From NCBI GenBank assembly GCA_013397935.1, contig VZRN01006818.1, forward strand, positions 5,641,178 through 5,705,177: a stretch of 64,000 bases of DNA. Reading direction: 5' to 3'. Made by a program: the position numbers and the translations under genes. The notes under the pieces were generated by a model. That model was given only the letters and a program-made list of their open reading frames with translations. It was not told where the DNA came from and searched no databases. The first letter of the stretch is position 1, and each line of letters opens with the position of its first letter. This document shows positions 47,602 through 60,938 of the stretch, piece after piece. This DNA comes from Dasyornis broadbenti. Taxonomy: Eukaryota; Chordata; Aves; Passeriformes; Dasyornithidae.

Positions 47602-50600
47602 ATTAGACATCTGTAAATAATGTTAATGTATTCTAACTCCTTTATATGTACTGAACAAGTCAACAGGCAAGTTAGAATATGGAGAATGGGTTTTTGGAGG
47701 GGCACACAATTCATCTTGCCCTTCAGCATCCCTAAATAAACAGACTAAGGCTGCAAGATTAAGAACACAAATCCACTGTCTCCTAGAAAGCCAATACCTC
47801 CTGCAGCCCAGCATCTGCTATACCAAAGATCAGGCATGGAAACTGTTTTTTTTTAATGGATTCATGCTGCCAAACAGAAATAGACATGTATCTTTAAATA
47901 TACACATGTATGCACACATCTATGCCTGGGATGTGGATCATTTCTGGCTGTCACACGACATCCTACTTGCCGTGGTAATAAAGCCTTTCTAGGTAAAATA
48001 ATTGGTAAGGTCCACAGTCAACACCTCTACCAGTCAGGGCTGGAGAGCCTGTCTTGGTGATGTAACAGACTCCAGTTTTCTGGACGACAGAAGGTTTAGA
48101 TAAAGCTGGCAGGAAGGAGAATTACAAGAGAAATTACTGACTTTGGAATGATTTCTTCTTCTGTGTGACACAGCTACCTGAGGAAAAAGAGAACATAATT
48201 TCAGCTTCCTGGAGCCTCCAGTCACCCCAGTGCACAGGATTCAGGAGGAGGAAACCACCGCTGTGTTTAACACCAGTGCCAGTCCAAGAGAGAAACAGAA
48301 CCACGCTCTGCATTCAAGGCACCCAACTCAAAAGGATGCATACAATGCACTCAATAAACCTGCACTGTGTGTTTGTACTTTTCATATTTTCCTGCATAGC
48401 ACAACACAGCCCCTTGTAGTTCAGAGATGTCAACTGCGAGTCTATCAGGAATTCTGCTCTTGCAGGACTTTTCCAAAGAGGAATACCCATATAAAAGATT
48501 TAATGGGACAAACACTAGTGCTGGATGATGAGGACTAAGAAACTGTGCAACAGCAAGCGAATTGACATCTGGTAGAATTTTTGTTGTCCTAGACCAGTTT
48601 CTAAATGAAAGACCATCTTCACGCAGAGGATCATTGCAGTGGAAAGACATGAAAATTCTATCTGATCCTCCCTCCAAAGAAGGTATTATTTTTTGATTTG
48701 TTAAATCTAAACAAACATCTTCCAAAACATTTTCCTATCACAGCCCTTCTAAAAAAATCTGTTGCAAATCAGTGCTTGATATTGTCATTCACAATATGTG
48801 GCACTTTTCCCCATGCATTCCTACTGCCAGCAAAACACCCCAAACAAGTATATGCAGAGCAGCAAGTACTTCATTTTTACCCAGTCTATGACAAAATATC
48901 TATATTTTTATCCCACACTTTCTGTATGTGGCCATCCAAAAGGCTCATGAACCAACAAGTAGCTACAGTAGTTTCTGCATTTCCAACTTCCATTCCCTCC
49001 TCTCTGAATGTGTCAAACCACCACGGCATGCTGGCTGGAGTATGCAATCTCCAAATTAAATCTTAAGGGTTAAATTCCCACTGAAGATGGTGAGCGTTTT
49101 AGTGTGCTGGGGACGCACTGGTACCTCTCCATTATCACTGCACCCCTTATTTGGCAACAATAACACAACTATTGAAGGGAAACAACGCCCTCTTTGTCAA
49201 CATGACTTTGCTGTTAGAATAGTTTTCATAGCCTAAAAAATGCTGGGCAAAATTGATCCCAGAGCAGGATATCATCGCTGTCCAGCCAGAGAGGATAAAT
49301 TATCAGCTTTCAAAAGCAGCAGTCTAGCTTTGCAGCACTGGGAGCCAAGCAGATGGATGCCTGGATGGATGGTGTGGGGGTAGCCATAGTAACCACCATC
49401 CTGTGAAGCTCCTGCTCACATCTCTCTCTCTGTCACTGCTGGGGAATAAAGCCAAGGGCTCGCTGCTGGGGTGCTGATATCCGGTCAGAGCTTCTTCTCC
49501 CAGCTCCAGCTGGGGTTTCCGTTTCTCTGCAGCAATTTTATAATCTCACCTCGTATGTTGTCACTTTATGGATTGTGAGTAGAATTCAGTCCCAGGGGAA
49601 GATGCCTTGAGCAGATGACTTCCCAGCTGCTATACCCCATGTCATGGGTGGATGTACTGGTGCCTTTTACCCTCTGCTGGGTGCAGGAAGCCCCTCAGTC
49701 TCCCCTGAGCCAGGCAAACACTCTTTTGAACTCACCTGGAGTGCTGCATGGCCCATGAAGAGACATTAGGGCTGCACTTCCTGAAGGAAAGTCTTATCCA
49801 TGAAAAACAAGAGAGTGAATATATGAAGAGCTGTGAGTGTCTGCAGCCTCCTACTGCAAACTTGCTTGAACCAACATGTATTTGCTTTGTCTGAAGATAC
49901 TCTGAAAAACAGAGCTAAGTCATAATCATATTAAGTGACTGCTAGCTACTGCTGATGACCTGATCTACCTTCAGGAGGTTAATTGGCACAGCAGTCACCT
50001 GGAGTCAGTCAGCATCACTCTGCAGCTCCTCCCTTCAAACAGTCCTTGGACCTCAGCCAAAACAAAACCAAACTACTTCCAATTCAGTTTTGGGAACTGT
50101 GAGAATTTGTTAATTTTAAATCTTGATGACAACGAGTAGATTAGGTTAAACAGCCTGTTTTGAACAGCCTAATCCAAGTTTCCCCAGCACACAACCCCAA
50201 ATACCATTGGCTTTATTGGCATGCACTGAAAGGGCAGCCATAAATTACTGAATGTATTATGGTTGTCAATTCCCTTCTCATCCGTGTGAAGATTTGGAAA
50301 AGGCTAAAACACACCACGTTTATGAGTGGAGGAGGGCAGGTAAAGGGAGCTGGAAACCACCCGTCATTACCTCACAGCAGGAAGGGTGTACAGCCCCGCT
50401 AACCCTCCAGCACTGCAGCTGCAAGCAGCCCTCCTGCTGCCAATACATGAACTCTGCTGCATGCTGCCCCTCATCTTTCCACTAAATAAACAGCTAAATG
50501 TTTAAATTTATTTGTACATTTACTTTGCAAGGCACACATCTGAAATAAAATCCCCTCACTTCAGTACAATGGCTTCTTCTGCCTTACTCTGTTTCTCCTT

Positions 50601-52481
50601 TCTTCCCCCTCACCTGAGGCTTGAAAAATTACGTTTGTGAAGCACAGAGGTGTTAAGCAAGGAGCTCTGAGAAAAGAAAAGCTTACAAACAAATGAATAA
50701 TTCTGTATTCATAGCAGGGTTTGAATAATGGTCCCTAGAACCACACGTTGCGATAGGAGGAGAAAACCAAATATTGAACAGATGCTCATTAAGAAAGCAC
50801 AAGCCATCCCAAGCCCTGAAAGACACAGGAGTTATGTGGCGGGAAAACACTGCGTGCCCATGTAATTAAAGGCTCTATCAGAGTATCACAGGGGGCTGCA
50901 GCAAGGCTACCCTGGCTTTGCAAGCCTGGCACTCTTAAAATGCAACCACTTGTCATTTTCTGGGGTCAAAAAACAGGAATCCAGGCCCCCCAGGACACAA
51001 AGTGTGCTGTGCATGGGTCCAGGGACACATTCCAAGGGGGGGTTGAGAGCTCAAATGAAGGGACCTCTGCCACTTGAGCCAACAGGAGAGCTGGCAGCAG
51101 GGTTTGACATCCTCTCACTTGTACGCAGAGCTGGGGTGAGATGCTCTGTACAGCACATACCTGGGCTCCTCTGGCATTTGCCAGCAGTGAAAAAGCACCC
51201 TGAAGTGCCAGACACCAATGTGACTCCCTCGGTGTTTTGGTGAGGCCAGTATTGGGTCTCTGTGTGCCTTACCTGCTCAAATATACAATTCTGCCAGGAT
51301 GTTTTAACACAGGTGAAATACTGCATTCCTCTCTGGCTCCACTTTGGAAAGTGGTGGAACTACTTTGGCAGCAAGTTTGGAATGAAAAATCAGCTTCACA
51401 CAGACACTCAAAATAATAATAAAAAAAATAATGTCTGATGGGTTTATCTGGCACAGCCATCAGCAGTTTACAACAGAGGTGCATTACAGGAGCATTGAGC
51501 AAACCAGCCCTGCCCTAAAATACTAATGTTTAGATTGAGATGCTGTGATTTTATTTTTGTTTTTGGGGAATACCGGTGCTTAGAGGGCATGACTGATCTC
51601 CAGATGTGTTGGAGAAGGAAGAGCAATTGCTGTTGGATTGTAATCACTCCCAAAGCTTTCTACAGAGAAACACCAGAAGAGAAGGCATTTTTGTGTTCTA
51701 GTGAGATGTAAAAATACCACAAACATGGACTAGTGGGACTGGCTTTCTGAGCCTGCAGTTACCCTGCAACAATTTTGACTCGGGTTAATGGAAAATGAGT
51801 CTTGTAAGCTAATGAAGGCAAAATGCAAGAGAATCCACTGGGAAACTCCCAGGAATTAAAAACCCCATGAAGCGTGTGTTGTTATTTTCTGGGTTTAGTT
51901 TTACTCCTTAAAGCTGTGCACCGCACTTTTCAAGCTGTACAAATCAACACCTCTGCCACAGCTAATCCCATCTTCTGCGGCTTCAGTGGTAGCTTTTAGC
52001 CTATGGCATGAGCTGGAGACGGTCCAAAGCCACCTTTCTGTGGGGATGAGGAGAAGAAAAACCATTCTTAGGAAATTTCCCCTCTCCAACATGTGAAATT
52101 TATTTCTCTTTCCCTCAGGTCTCCCCAGGAGGCACCCCTGTGGCCCTAGGGGAGCCAATTCTTGCTGTAGCACTACACCCATCTTGCCTCCTCAAATGGG
52201 TTATCTGCTCTGAGCCAAAGCCTTGGCTTCTGCAGCTCTCCTCTGAGTCACCTCGCAGCACTGGCACCTTTCATCGAAGGCAACGAATTCAATGCAGAAA
52301 TTTCTGTGTTGGTTTTCTTTTTTTCTTCCTTTTGCCTTCTCCCTTCCCCTTTGTTTCCTTTCTCAGCATGAGTGATGAACCTGTAGAGATGTTGTGCGCC
52401 TACAGATTTCCTGTGTGACTAGCTTTAATGAAAGGGAATGAATACTGCAGGTGTGTGTGCTAGGAAGAGTAAGCAGCTCTC

Positions 52482-52507
52482 TGTGTGTATATATAGATAT
52501 ACACACA
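52482..52507. repeat. TG/TA/CA palindrome, 10-bp arms
   Basis: The arms 'tgtgtgtata' (52482-52491) and 'tatacacaca' (52498-52507) flank the 6-base centre 'tataga'. It is part of a longer alternating purine-pyrimidine stretch (52450-52540) with scattered GT, TA and CA steps, a sequence type prone to cruciform or Z-like structure and slippage. Probably a decayed microsatellite. Confidence 0.9.
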
Positions 52508-54344
52508 CCAATATAATTACATGTGTATATAGAGAGGGAGCACAATGTAAGTACACAAAATTACAAGTACGTAAATGTAATGGAACAGCTTGAACCTAGT
52601 GGAAAATTTCTCTTTTAAAAAACGTTAATTTTCGAGTTTTCACTGATGCATTGAGCATCTGCAAAAACAGCCAAGTGCTCATTTTAATAGCGAAGTAAAA
52701 TACCACAGACTTCCTATTTGACTCAAATAACTGCATGAAAGAGTTTCCCCAAGATAAAATTATTTGCTCTTGGGAACAAAAGCCTCTGTTTGCCTGGAAC
52801 ACGAGTGCCGATGCTTTCTCCTGGGCAGCCGATGCTGCAGCCCCAGCGGAAGCAGATGGCAGACGGTGCTCCCAGGCACAGCTTTGGCCTGTGCAGACTG
52901 CTCCCTCCAAAACTGCTCTGCACTTAGCTTCTGTATGGAGTGAGGGTATTCTGGGATCCCACCAGAGCCCAGGGGGTTTTCACAACCCCACCTGCACCCT
53001 GTGAGAGCCACGCGTGTCTCTTTGCCGGTATGCAGAGGGATGCATCAGCAAACGGGAGAAGCTGGGAGCTGCGCTGTCAGGGTGAGAGAATTCCAGACAC
53101 ACACATTATTTCAGACACCTTGCAAACTGGGAGCCACCACGCATTTGTCTTCTACACTGGGTTTACCTTCTAAACACAGGGTTTAGCTTATGTAAGGTCC
53201 AGGTGAGATCCAGCCTTGGGACAGCTCAGTAACTAATGCAAGACACACCATGCTCGAGAGACAACATCTGTATCTCAGGAACAGATCCCACTGGGCCAGG
53301 GTGCCCACTAGTTCACAGTAGCTCAGCTCTAGGAGTCACCAGCTTGCTGTGTTTATACCAAGTGAGAATCAAATGCAATAATTAGCAGTAAGCCTCCAAT
53401 ACACCATGAAAAAAAAATTATCTGCGTCTAAGTTTTGAACAAATTACTTCTCACTATGTGTACCTGTGGGAAATAAATATGTTTTGGAGTGTTTTCTAGG
53501 TTCCTCAAGCAAGAGAATGAATATCCATGCTATGGTAAAGAAAAACACCATCAAAATTCCCATTACTACCAAACTCTCAGCATTTGGGACCCAAAATCCA
53601 ACTCCTTTTGAAAGTTTAAGAGAACACGAGCTGCCCACTGCTATTTGCCAAATGTCACAGACATTTACACTGCATTTTTTCTTCCCCTTAAAAGCGATGC
53701 ACGAGGAGCATTCCAAGAAAAGGCGTATAGGGAAGTGTATCCTTCAAACCACACACTGCTCTCAGAACTGCAAGTGGTGCTGGCCTCATTTTGTTATTGC
53801 TGCTTTGTATCATCAAGGCAGCTGGACACAGACTTAGGATGGTATTAATTAACCTTTAAATAAAAAGCACACATTTGACTGGAACATCTTGCTCCATTCT
53901 CATGTTGCTGTCCCTCTGAGCTGCAAGCTGTCTTCCAGGGAGTTGCACTTACTCATACCAGGGCTCCATTTTGTCCTGCAGAGAATGAGAACATGCAGTT
54001 TTGAATGGAGAGCAGTGAAAGGATGGAGGCACTGCCATAATTCTGCCTGGGAAAGGGCCAGCAGGGAAAATCCAACCAAGCTGCAGTTGCTACTTGCCTT
54101 CACTTCAACTCCTATACAAATACCAACTCCTTGAGCACAGATAAACAAATAATATTTAAGTGACTGCTACCATCTTGCCTCCACCTTACCACACTTGCAC
54201 ACCCCTCATACACTGGATAAATGGCAACTCCAAGATCGGGTGGACTCTGGTTGCCCTTCTTCAGGTCAGCTTGGAAGAAAGAGATGTTCTCTGAAATTTG
54301 CAGCAGAATTCACTATTTTTAACTTAATTTCCCCTTTCCTACCT

Positions 54345-54407
54345 AAAAAAAAAAAAAAAAAAAAAACAAAAAAAAACAAAAAAAACCAACCAAAAACACC
54401 ACAAACA
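54345..54407. repeat. A-rich tract (A-run then CAAAA/CCAA-like units)
   Basis: A run of about 22 A followed by C-interrupted A-runs and 'ccaaccaaaaacacc'-like sequence, ending at an N gap. It could be a simple A/C-rich repeat or the tail of a retroposed copy on the plus strand. I do not recognise the upstream 150 bases as a SINE, LINE or processed gene. Open frames through it (poly-K or, in reverse, poly-F) are artefacts. Confidence 0.9.
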
Positions 54408-54422
54408 NNNNNNNNNNNNNNN
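54408..54422. other. Assembly gap of 15 N
   Basis: Fifteen unknown bases at the end of the A-rich tract. A low-complexity stretch is a typical place for an assembly or polishing failure. Confidence 0.97.
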
Positions 54423-57400
54423 AAGACATGCACCATTTTCAACCCAGCTGCAAACACAAATGCAGCCTATTCGTACCACCTGTTTCTTAGGTAAGAAAGC
54501 AAATTGAGGTTATCTGCCCGATCCCAGCCTTGCTGAAGTTGATTGCAGTGCTTGCTAACCCAAAGCCTGACCCTGTTGCACTCCCCAGCATAATTTCCAC
54601 CGACTTCAAAGAGGTCCCAGGACTGGCGCAATGACTCCCGCAGGCTTGGCACCAGGCTTTAAATCACTGTACAGAGTCACTTGAGAAGCTGTCGGCAGTC
54701 AGAAATGAGTCATTAGTATGCTGGCAACACAGTATTCAGTGACAAAACCCAGCTGCCACTGCAGTCAAGAATGCAGTTTCTTTAGCACTACTGTAAGTCT
54801 TATTAGCATAGAAATCAAGTGTATGTATGTAATTGAATTTCTTTGTCACATCCTACTATGAGATTTTCCATCAATCCTGATTGTTACTAAATTTGAACTA
54901 ACAGCCCATATTTGCACTTAAGCAACATCTGAAAGAGGACTACACAAAGAAAGACTTCCCTAAGTCAACACATCCTAGAAAACAGCAGCTGCGCAAAGGC
55001 AGAGGCAAGCAATATTTCATTTTGCTCCCCGTAGCACTCTGTGTCTTGGCACCTCTACTTTAAATCTGGGTTCTGCTGGCAGCTTTGCATTTTCTCTCTG
55101 CAGAAAAGAGCTGCAACGCAGCCGGTGCGAGAGCAGGGGCTGTCCCCAGCAGGAGAGTCTGCCTGCAGGATCTGTCAGGATGTCGTGGTGCTGGTTACTG
55201 TTGATTAGGAAGTGAGATAATGCTGTAGGTAAAGTTCATTTTAGGTCACTGGTAAACTCAGTTCCTGGGAAAAAAAAAGAAGTAATAAAGGCAAGAGAGG
55301 AATAGCAGAAGTGTTGAGGAGCATAATTTCAGGATTGACTTTGTGACATTGGAATGGCTGTTCAGAAGCAAAATGAGCCTCAGAAACAGATACATGGGCT
55401 ATCTCTGAATCTTTGGGATGTGCTGGGGGTAGGTAAGGACTGACAAACCTAGCCTGGATTGAGAATACAGCCACCATCACCGTGGCTGCCTTTTCAGTGC
55501 TTATTTCTCATAGGAATCCAGAGGAACCACCTAGCCACATTTTCCTGTTTTCCAAGCATAACTGTGATGTAAACTACAGACACCTGATTAAGTGCAAAAA
55601 AGATGGTGAGAGAGGAAACCAAACATCCTCCCCCTGTACAGATAGTCGTTGTAGACCTCAATTAGGTTTTGTTGTTAATGTCTGTGTTGTGTACTCATCC
55701 CTCCAGCTTTGCTACTACAACGACACTTCTCCAAGGTCACTGTCCCAGGCAATCCACAGAGCCATCAGTCCTTGCCCAGGAACTCAAGGAACCAAATCCT
55801 ATAACGCCCAGGCAGCCTAGTACCAGAGTAGGGCAGGAGCCAGGGCACAAGACAGATCCAAGCACCAAAGGTAGAGTCACTCTGCAGAATTTCAGTTTGT
55901 TCTATCGCAAGATCCTGGCATGAAGCAATTTCCCCTGAGATGGCAGATTTTCAGGAGGATGGTGGATTTTCAGGAAACATGACCGTGACTCCTACAGCTC
56001 TCAGGACCTTTGTAAAGCAGGATTTTACTCCTGGTTTTTTTGTTTGTTGTTGTTGTGTTGTTTGTTGTTTTGGGTTTTTTATGGTGATAACTGCAACTAA
56101 ATACAGACAACAGGGGCAGAATAACCTTTAATATCGGATACTCTGCAAGTGGCAAATCATAGTCAGATTTTTACGAATGTGTTGCAATGTCATAAAATAC
56201 TAGCACTGTGAAATAGATAGCATCACCACTGATGGGAGTGAGCAGACACAGAGTTCACTTCAGGGTCCAAAAGTCCCCAATGAATTTTTTTTTCCTCAAG
56301 CCATAAGCCCCAAGGTCAGGTCTCTTCTAAATCAGTTGGAAGGATGGAGTGAGCTTCTTTCTCCCCTGCTACAGTGCAACAGAAACATGAAGGAACAGCT
56401 AATTCTCACCATGAGCCATGACCCTGAGCCTTGTCTTCCACTGGGCATCCTGGGATGCAGCCAGGCTGGACGTTCCTTTTAGGGAATCATGAAGGAAGGG
56501 AGTGGGTAGGCAGTGTGTGTGTGTAGCATTAGCTTTTCCCTATAGTTTCTATCCGTGCTGCTGATTAATTACTTCACTTTGGTCAAATTGTGTCACTGTG
56601 TCTCCCTTTGGATTGCTATAAAATTGGCTTTTGTTCCAGGCTTGATTTATCATTATTTCATTTTTCACTTTCACTCCTGGGAATTTCTCTTGCTACTGTG
56701 ATTTCAGTTACTGTGAGCTCAGTCCCTCTTCAATTTTACACAGAACTTCAGGTGTAGAAGGTAATAATTTAGGAAAGCATAAGAATTTCAGAGAAAGGAA
56801 ACTGTGATCTGATGGTTACTGTAAGGCTCTTTTAGGCAAGGCTGGGACACCTCCCACACTATCCCGTGGCTTCCTTTGCCTTCCTGGCTCAAGAATGCCA
56901 AGCAGATACCGGCCTCTCCTCTACAAGGAAGGGTAAATTTGGGAGGCATGAAGGAACTTCATTTAGCACTTGGAGAATGCTCTCTGCAGCAAAACCTTGC
57001 CAGGCACTTCTGCAGGAGCATGATCCCAGCTCCATCCTTGAGTTGGTGTTTTTGGCACTGAGATATAAAACAGGGATTCCTCTGATGTCACCATTTGTCA
57101 GATCCTGTTGCAGACATTAATTATCCCCAAGGACTTGCAGTGCATTTGCTGCAGCAAAACACTTAGAACTGGCTAATATTGTTGCCAGCCTCTCTTGGGG
57201 AGTTTTTTTCTTTTTTGGCTAGTTTGCTAATTTAGTAAATATTTAGAAATCTGTGTTCTGATAAAACTGCAACATTGGATACCATTCCCTTTTGTTCAAA
57301 GTTGTTTACAGAAGTAGGCACAATTATATCAAGATTCCTAGTTAATACTCACTGGGCTAAAGGCAAGAGATCCTAAAAGGGGTAAAAAGGGAGTGGGAGG

Positions 57401-60400
57401 AAAATTGGGAATTTATAACAGCAGTTCAACAGTACCTTGAAGCCTACATAGCAGAAGCCGTAACAGAAAACCTGTTTCCAAACAAAAACCAGAAAGAATT
57501 AAAAATTAGGCAGGGAAAATGAAGGTTCAAGACAGAATATCAAATGTTAAGCTACAAAAGGTGATGGAAAGATGGGAAGAGGCTAGCACATGGCACAGAA
57601 AGCCAGGTTGTGCATGGCTATATGGAGACATCTCCCAGGAACACCTTATACCCAGGGAAGTGCTTCTGCTGAGTCCAGGCCCCTGGGCTTCCCACCCACT
57701 GGTGCTCCTTTTGCTGCAGCCCCATCGTCTACTGGTGCCCACTGGTCTGCCCCCAGCCCACAAGAGGTTCCTGGTGTCCCTGCCCCAAGCATTTATATCC
57801 AATAATCCCAGTGGGCAGAGGCCTCCAAACCAAAGCAAACACAGCTGACACCAGACAGTCCCATTCCAAAGTCCACACTATTTCTTAGGAGGAAATTCCC
57901 AATTACCACCAACCCTTAGCAGGCCTGAATATTAAAGAGAGGCCAGAATACAACCCAAAATGTCAACAAGGAAATGTGGTGCCCTCGAGGAAACAAAAGG
58001 CACCTGTTGACAACAGGCATTCTGCGCTTAGCTTCTGACTACCCACCCCAGGAGCTTGCCTGTGGTCACTGCTGAGCGGCTTTTTCTTCCAGGAATGAAA
58101 AAACCCCAGGAAGGCTTTCCAGCCCCTGCAGCTGCTATGGCTATGCTGTGAGCAATACCCATGGTGGGTGGTTAAAAATGGGTTCAGCTGTGTCCATAGC
58201 AGTTGCATCTATCTGTAGCTGCTTGGTAAATGAGCCTGGAGCTGCTGAGCTCTCACCAGCAGCAGCTCTCATCACCTTTCTTTCTTTATTAAAGAAAAGG
58301 GCTGCTATTTAGCCAAGCTCTGGAGCAAGCTGAAGCAAAAGTGGTAGGGGACTATGCAGGAAGAGCCCAGCTTGGCAGGGTCCAGTAAGGAAGATTTGCC
58401 CTGAGCAGACATAATGCAGTGGAACAGCACGAATCTGTGCTGCCTGAGCAGACAGGTTTGTATCTCCAATACCAAGAGGCACCTGCAATTCTTCAGCCAG
58501 CCCACAGACAGGCATCTGCCTCTCAAGTGTACAGGCAGAGGTCAGCAACTGCACAGCCCAAAATTACCTTAATTATGGGACAATCCCTTTCTAGTGTATT
58601 GAATAACGACCTGTTTTAGACAGGACCAACCGCAGGGAGTCAGCTCCACTTTGAAAGGAAGGCGAATAGTGTGGTTTGCACAGCACACACACGGCTGCTT
58701 TGAGCCAGCTTATCGAGATAGCTCTTTACAGGAGCTTAATTTACCTTCTCACAATGCAGGTCAAAGCATGAGGCTCTCAGAGGAGGGACTTCCTCCTGGA
58801 TAACGGGCTAGGGAGGCAATTCATGTTACTGTGTTTTAAGTCCCCCTTTTATGTGCCACAGCTACCAGTCCAGGCAGGACAAAGAGCAAAGGGATGGGAG
58901 CACAGCGCTTCCACACAGTGTTACACTGCATCCCCCGGTGTTACATCTGTGCTCCCAGGGAACCCCCAGCACAAACCCACTGCAGCTCTCCAAAGCAATT
59001 AGAAGTAATTATCCTTTCTTCTGTCATGAGCCATGGGACAATCCATAGGATTTGTGTCTCTAAATGCATCTGTAGATGCTGAAGCTGATCCTGAACATTA
59101 CAGAGGGTTCTGCTCTTCTTTCATGGTGCAAAAATCTCAAAATATGAAAGGATTCCTCTTGCCTAACAACACCCCTTCATATGCTTCTTCCTCTTAACAT
59201 TTCCCATCGAGTTTCAAATCTTTGCATTCTTCCTGTCTTGACAAATACAGTTTAGTAAGATTTAAACTCTTCCACCATGGCAGGATAGGTGTCTCCTTTG
59301 TAGGGGTTTGACCAGATGGAGAAAGGATACTCTGGGATGCACGACATGCCTTTGGCTCCTCTGAAATGTGAAAATAAAGCATGACAGACCCCTGTCACAT
59401 GACGCCAGACTCTATATTTGAAAGGAGCACCAGGTGTGCCGTAACCAATAGTGTAATTCACATGAGGCCCGGCACACCATCTCAATGTACATTACCATGT
59501 GTGCACCAAAATAACATGGAGAGCCGAAATGCATCAGGACAGCGGCTGTACCTGAATCTGCTGATTCAACTCTCAAAGCTGCATTTAGCAGCTGTACTCT
59601 TTGAGCCCTGCAGATGTCTATTTTAATCATCTGTCTTAAAATATCAGCTGGTTTTATGCCCTATTCTGAGGCTTACCATCCCTCACAGAGGCTGAGTTGA
59701 TTTCTCTAGGCACTGCCATCCAATCAAAATTGTAAACTGGCAGGAAAGAGAGAATATAAGAACAAGTTGCTTTTGTTTGTAGTTATTCCCACACAACTTG
59801 CACAGCTTGCAGCTGAAACACCTTGGGAGGGCATAGCTGCAGAACCTGAGCCTGCCATCTGGATGAGACCAGAGGGACTCTTTCACTGGAGACCTGAAAC
59901 ACGGCCAACTGAGGCAAAATCCTCCTCAAAAGCAGAGATTCAAGTCGGCAGAGATGTCCCTTATCCAAGACTTCCTCCTTCTATTCTGACTTGCTGGCTA
60001 GGAAACATGGCCCTGAACAGCAGAGAAGCTGTTCCTTTATGTGGCAAAACATCCTGCCACAAAACAAGCCCAAGGCTCCTTCCTAAGCCACACTCACAGC
60101 ATCAGCTCACCAATTGCTGCACTGCCCTTTTAGGTTATTTTTTAGCAAAAACTAATGAAAAGAAATTCATGATATTGTTCCTCTCCTGAAGGCTCTTCTC
60201 CCTCTCGCTGCTGTGCTGACCCTCGCGCTGACCATCCAAGGTGTGCTGTGCTCATGTAGTCTTAGTATTTTAGCTGTCCCCAACGCACTTGCAATTTGTA
60301 CTGACACGAGCCTAGGATCACCTGTAATGTTGCTAATGATTATAATTATGGTCATTAAGGACATATTACGGAGTTCACTGTTAAGAGGAACTTCCTCAAA

Positions 60401-60627
60401 CACTTTCAGCCAAAGCAGCCAAGGCCAGGTCTCCATACAGAACTGTTCATGACTTCCAAAGGAGGATGAGTGTGAGGCATGGGATCTCATGGCCCTCTGC
60501 TGCACTCTCAGCCATAGAACTTTGCTCATCCATGGCCTGAGTCTATAACTCATCATGATGAAGCCAAGGCCTTTAGCATATAGGCTATAATAATGAGGAA
60601 ACACGCAGGAGGAAAGGAGATTGTAGC
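54423..60627. other. Noncoding DNA, no gene seen
   Basis: No gene or known interspersed repeat is recognised. Frames reach 145 codons (60167-60604, minus) and 140 codons (59767-60189, plus), without domains. A G/T-rich stretch with TTG/TTTG units lies at 56033-56080, and a six-unit (GT) run at 56513-56524. A short inverted repeat with an AT-rich centre lies near 58276-58300. Other parts show nothing I can identify. Confidence 0.5.
56033..56080. repeat. G/T-rich low-complexity stretch (TTG/TTTG units)
   Basis: About 48 bases composed only of T and G, with repeated 'ttg' and 'tttg' words, flanked by T-runs. An impure microsatellite with strong strand asymmetry. The all-hydrophobic peptide it appears to encode has no significance. 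Confidence 0.88.
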
Positions 60628-60938
60628 GAGTTGGGTGTCAGTCTCTTCTCCCAAGTAACAAAAGATAGGACAAGAGGAAACAGCCTCAAGCTGCACCAGG
60701 GGAGATTTGGATTGGATATCAGGAAAAAATTCTACGCAGAAAGGGCTGTTAAGCATTGGAACAGGCTGCCCAGTGAAGCAGTTGTGTTATTATACTCTGA
60801 AATGTTTAAAAGACATGTAAATGTGGTGCCTGGGGACATGGTTTACTGGTGGACTGGGCAGTGCTGGATTACCTGTTGGACTCAATGGTCTTAGAGGTCT
60901 TTTCCAACCTAAACAATTCTGTGATTCTGTGATTCTAG
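60628..60938 (+). repeat. CR1 LINE, 5'-truncated 3' portion with legible ORF2 end
   Basis: A well-preserved CR1 3' end on the plus strand. It begins around 'gtgtcagtctcttctcccaa', passes through 'aggacaagaggaaacagcct' and 'ggaacaggctgcccagtgaa', and ends with 'tcttttccaacctaaacaat' and about three ATTCTGTG-type 8-mers (60916-60938). One frame stays open for 87 codons (60631-60894). It reads as the C-terminal part of CR1 ORF2, including KHWNRLPSE followed by EMFKRH, before running into the normally untranslated tail. This is a remnant, not a functional protein: the endonuclease and the catalytic reverse transcriptase core are absent. Intactness suggests it is among the younger insertions here. 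Confidence 0.95.

Larger units (their letters stand above)
45441..54344. other. Noncoding DNA, no gene seen
   Basis: No gene or known transposon in about 8.9 kb. Overlapping frames of 173 codons (46508-47029, minus) and 167 codons (46598-47101, plus) occupy the same DNA on opposite strands, and neither has a domain. Two AATAAA words occur at 50483-50550, but nothing upstream looks like a terminal exon. Small structures include a perfect hairpin at 47548-47573, an 11-base tandem repeat at 47580-47601, and a TA/CA-rich palindrome at 52482-52507. Confidence 0.5.

Noticed and set aside
50252..50560. Frame followed by two AATAAA words, considered as a terminal exon with poly(A) signals
   Set aside because: The peptide has no recognisable similarity, and AATAAA is common in AT-rich DNA.
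54195..54494. Frame with a poly-lysine stretch
   Set aside because: Translation of the A-rich tract and of 15 N.
56513..56524. (GT)6 run
   Set aside because: Too short to stand out from background simple sequence.
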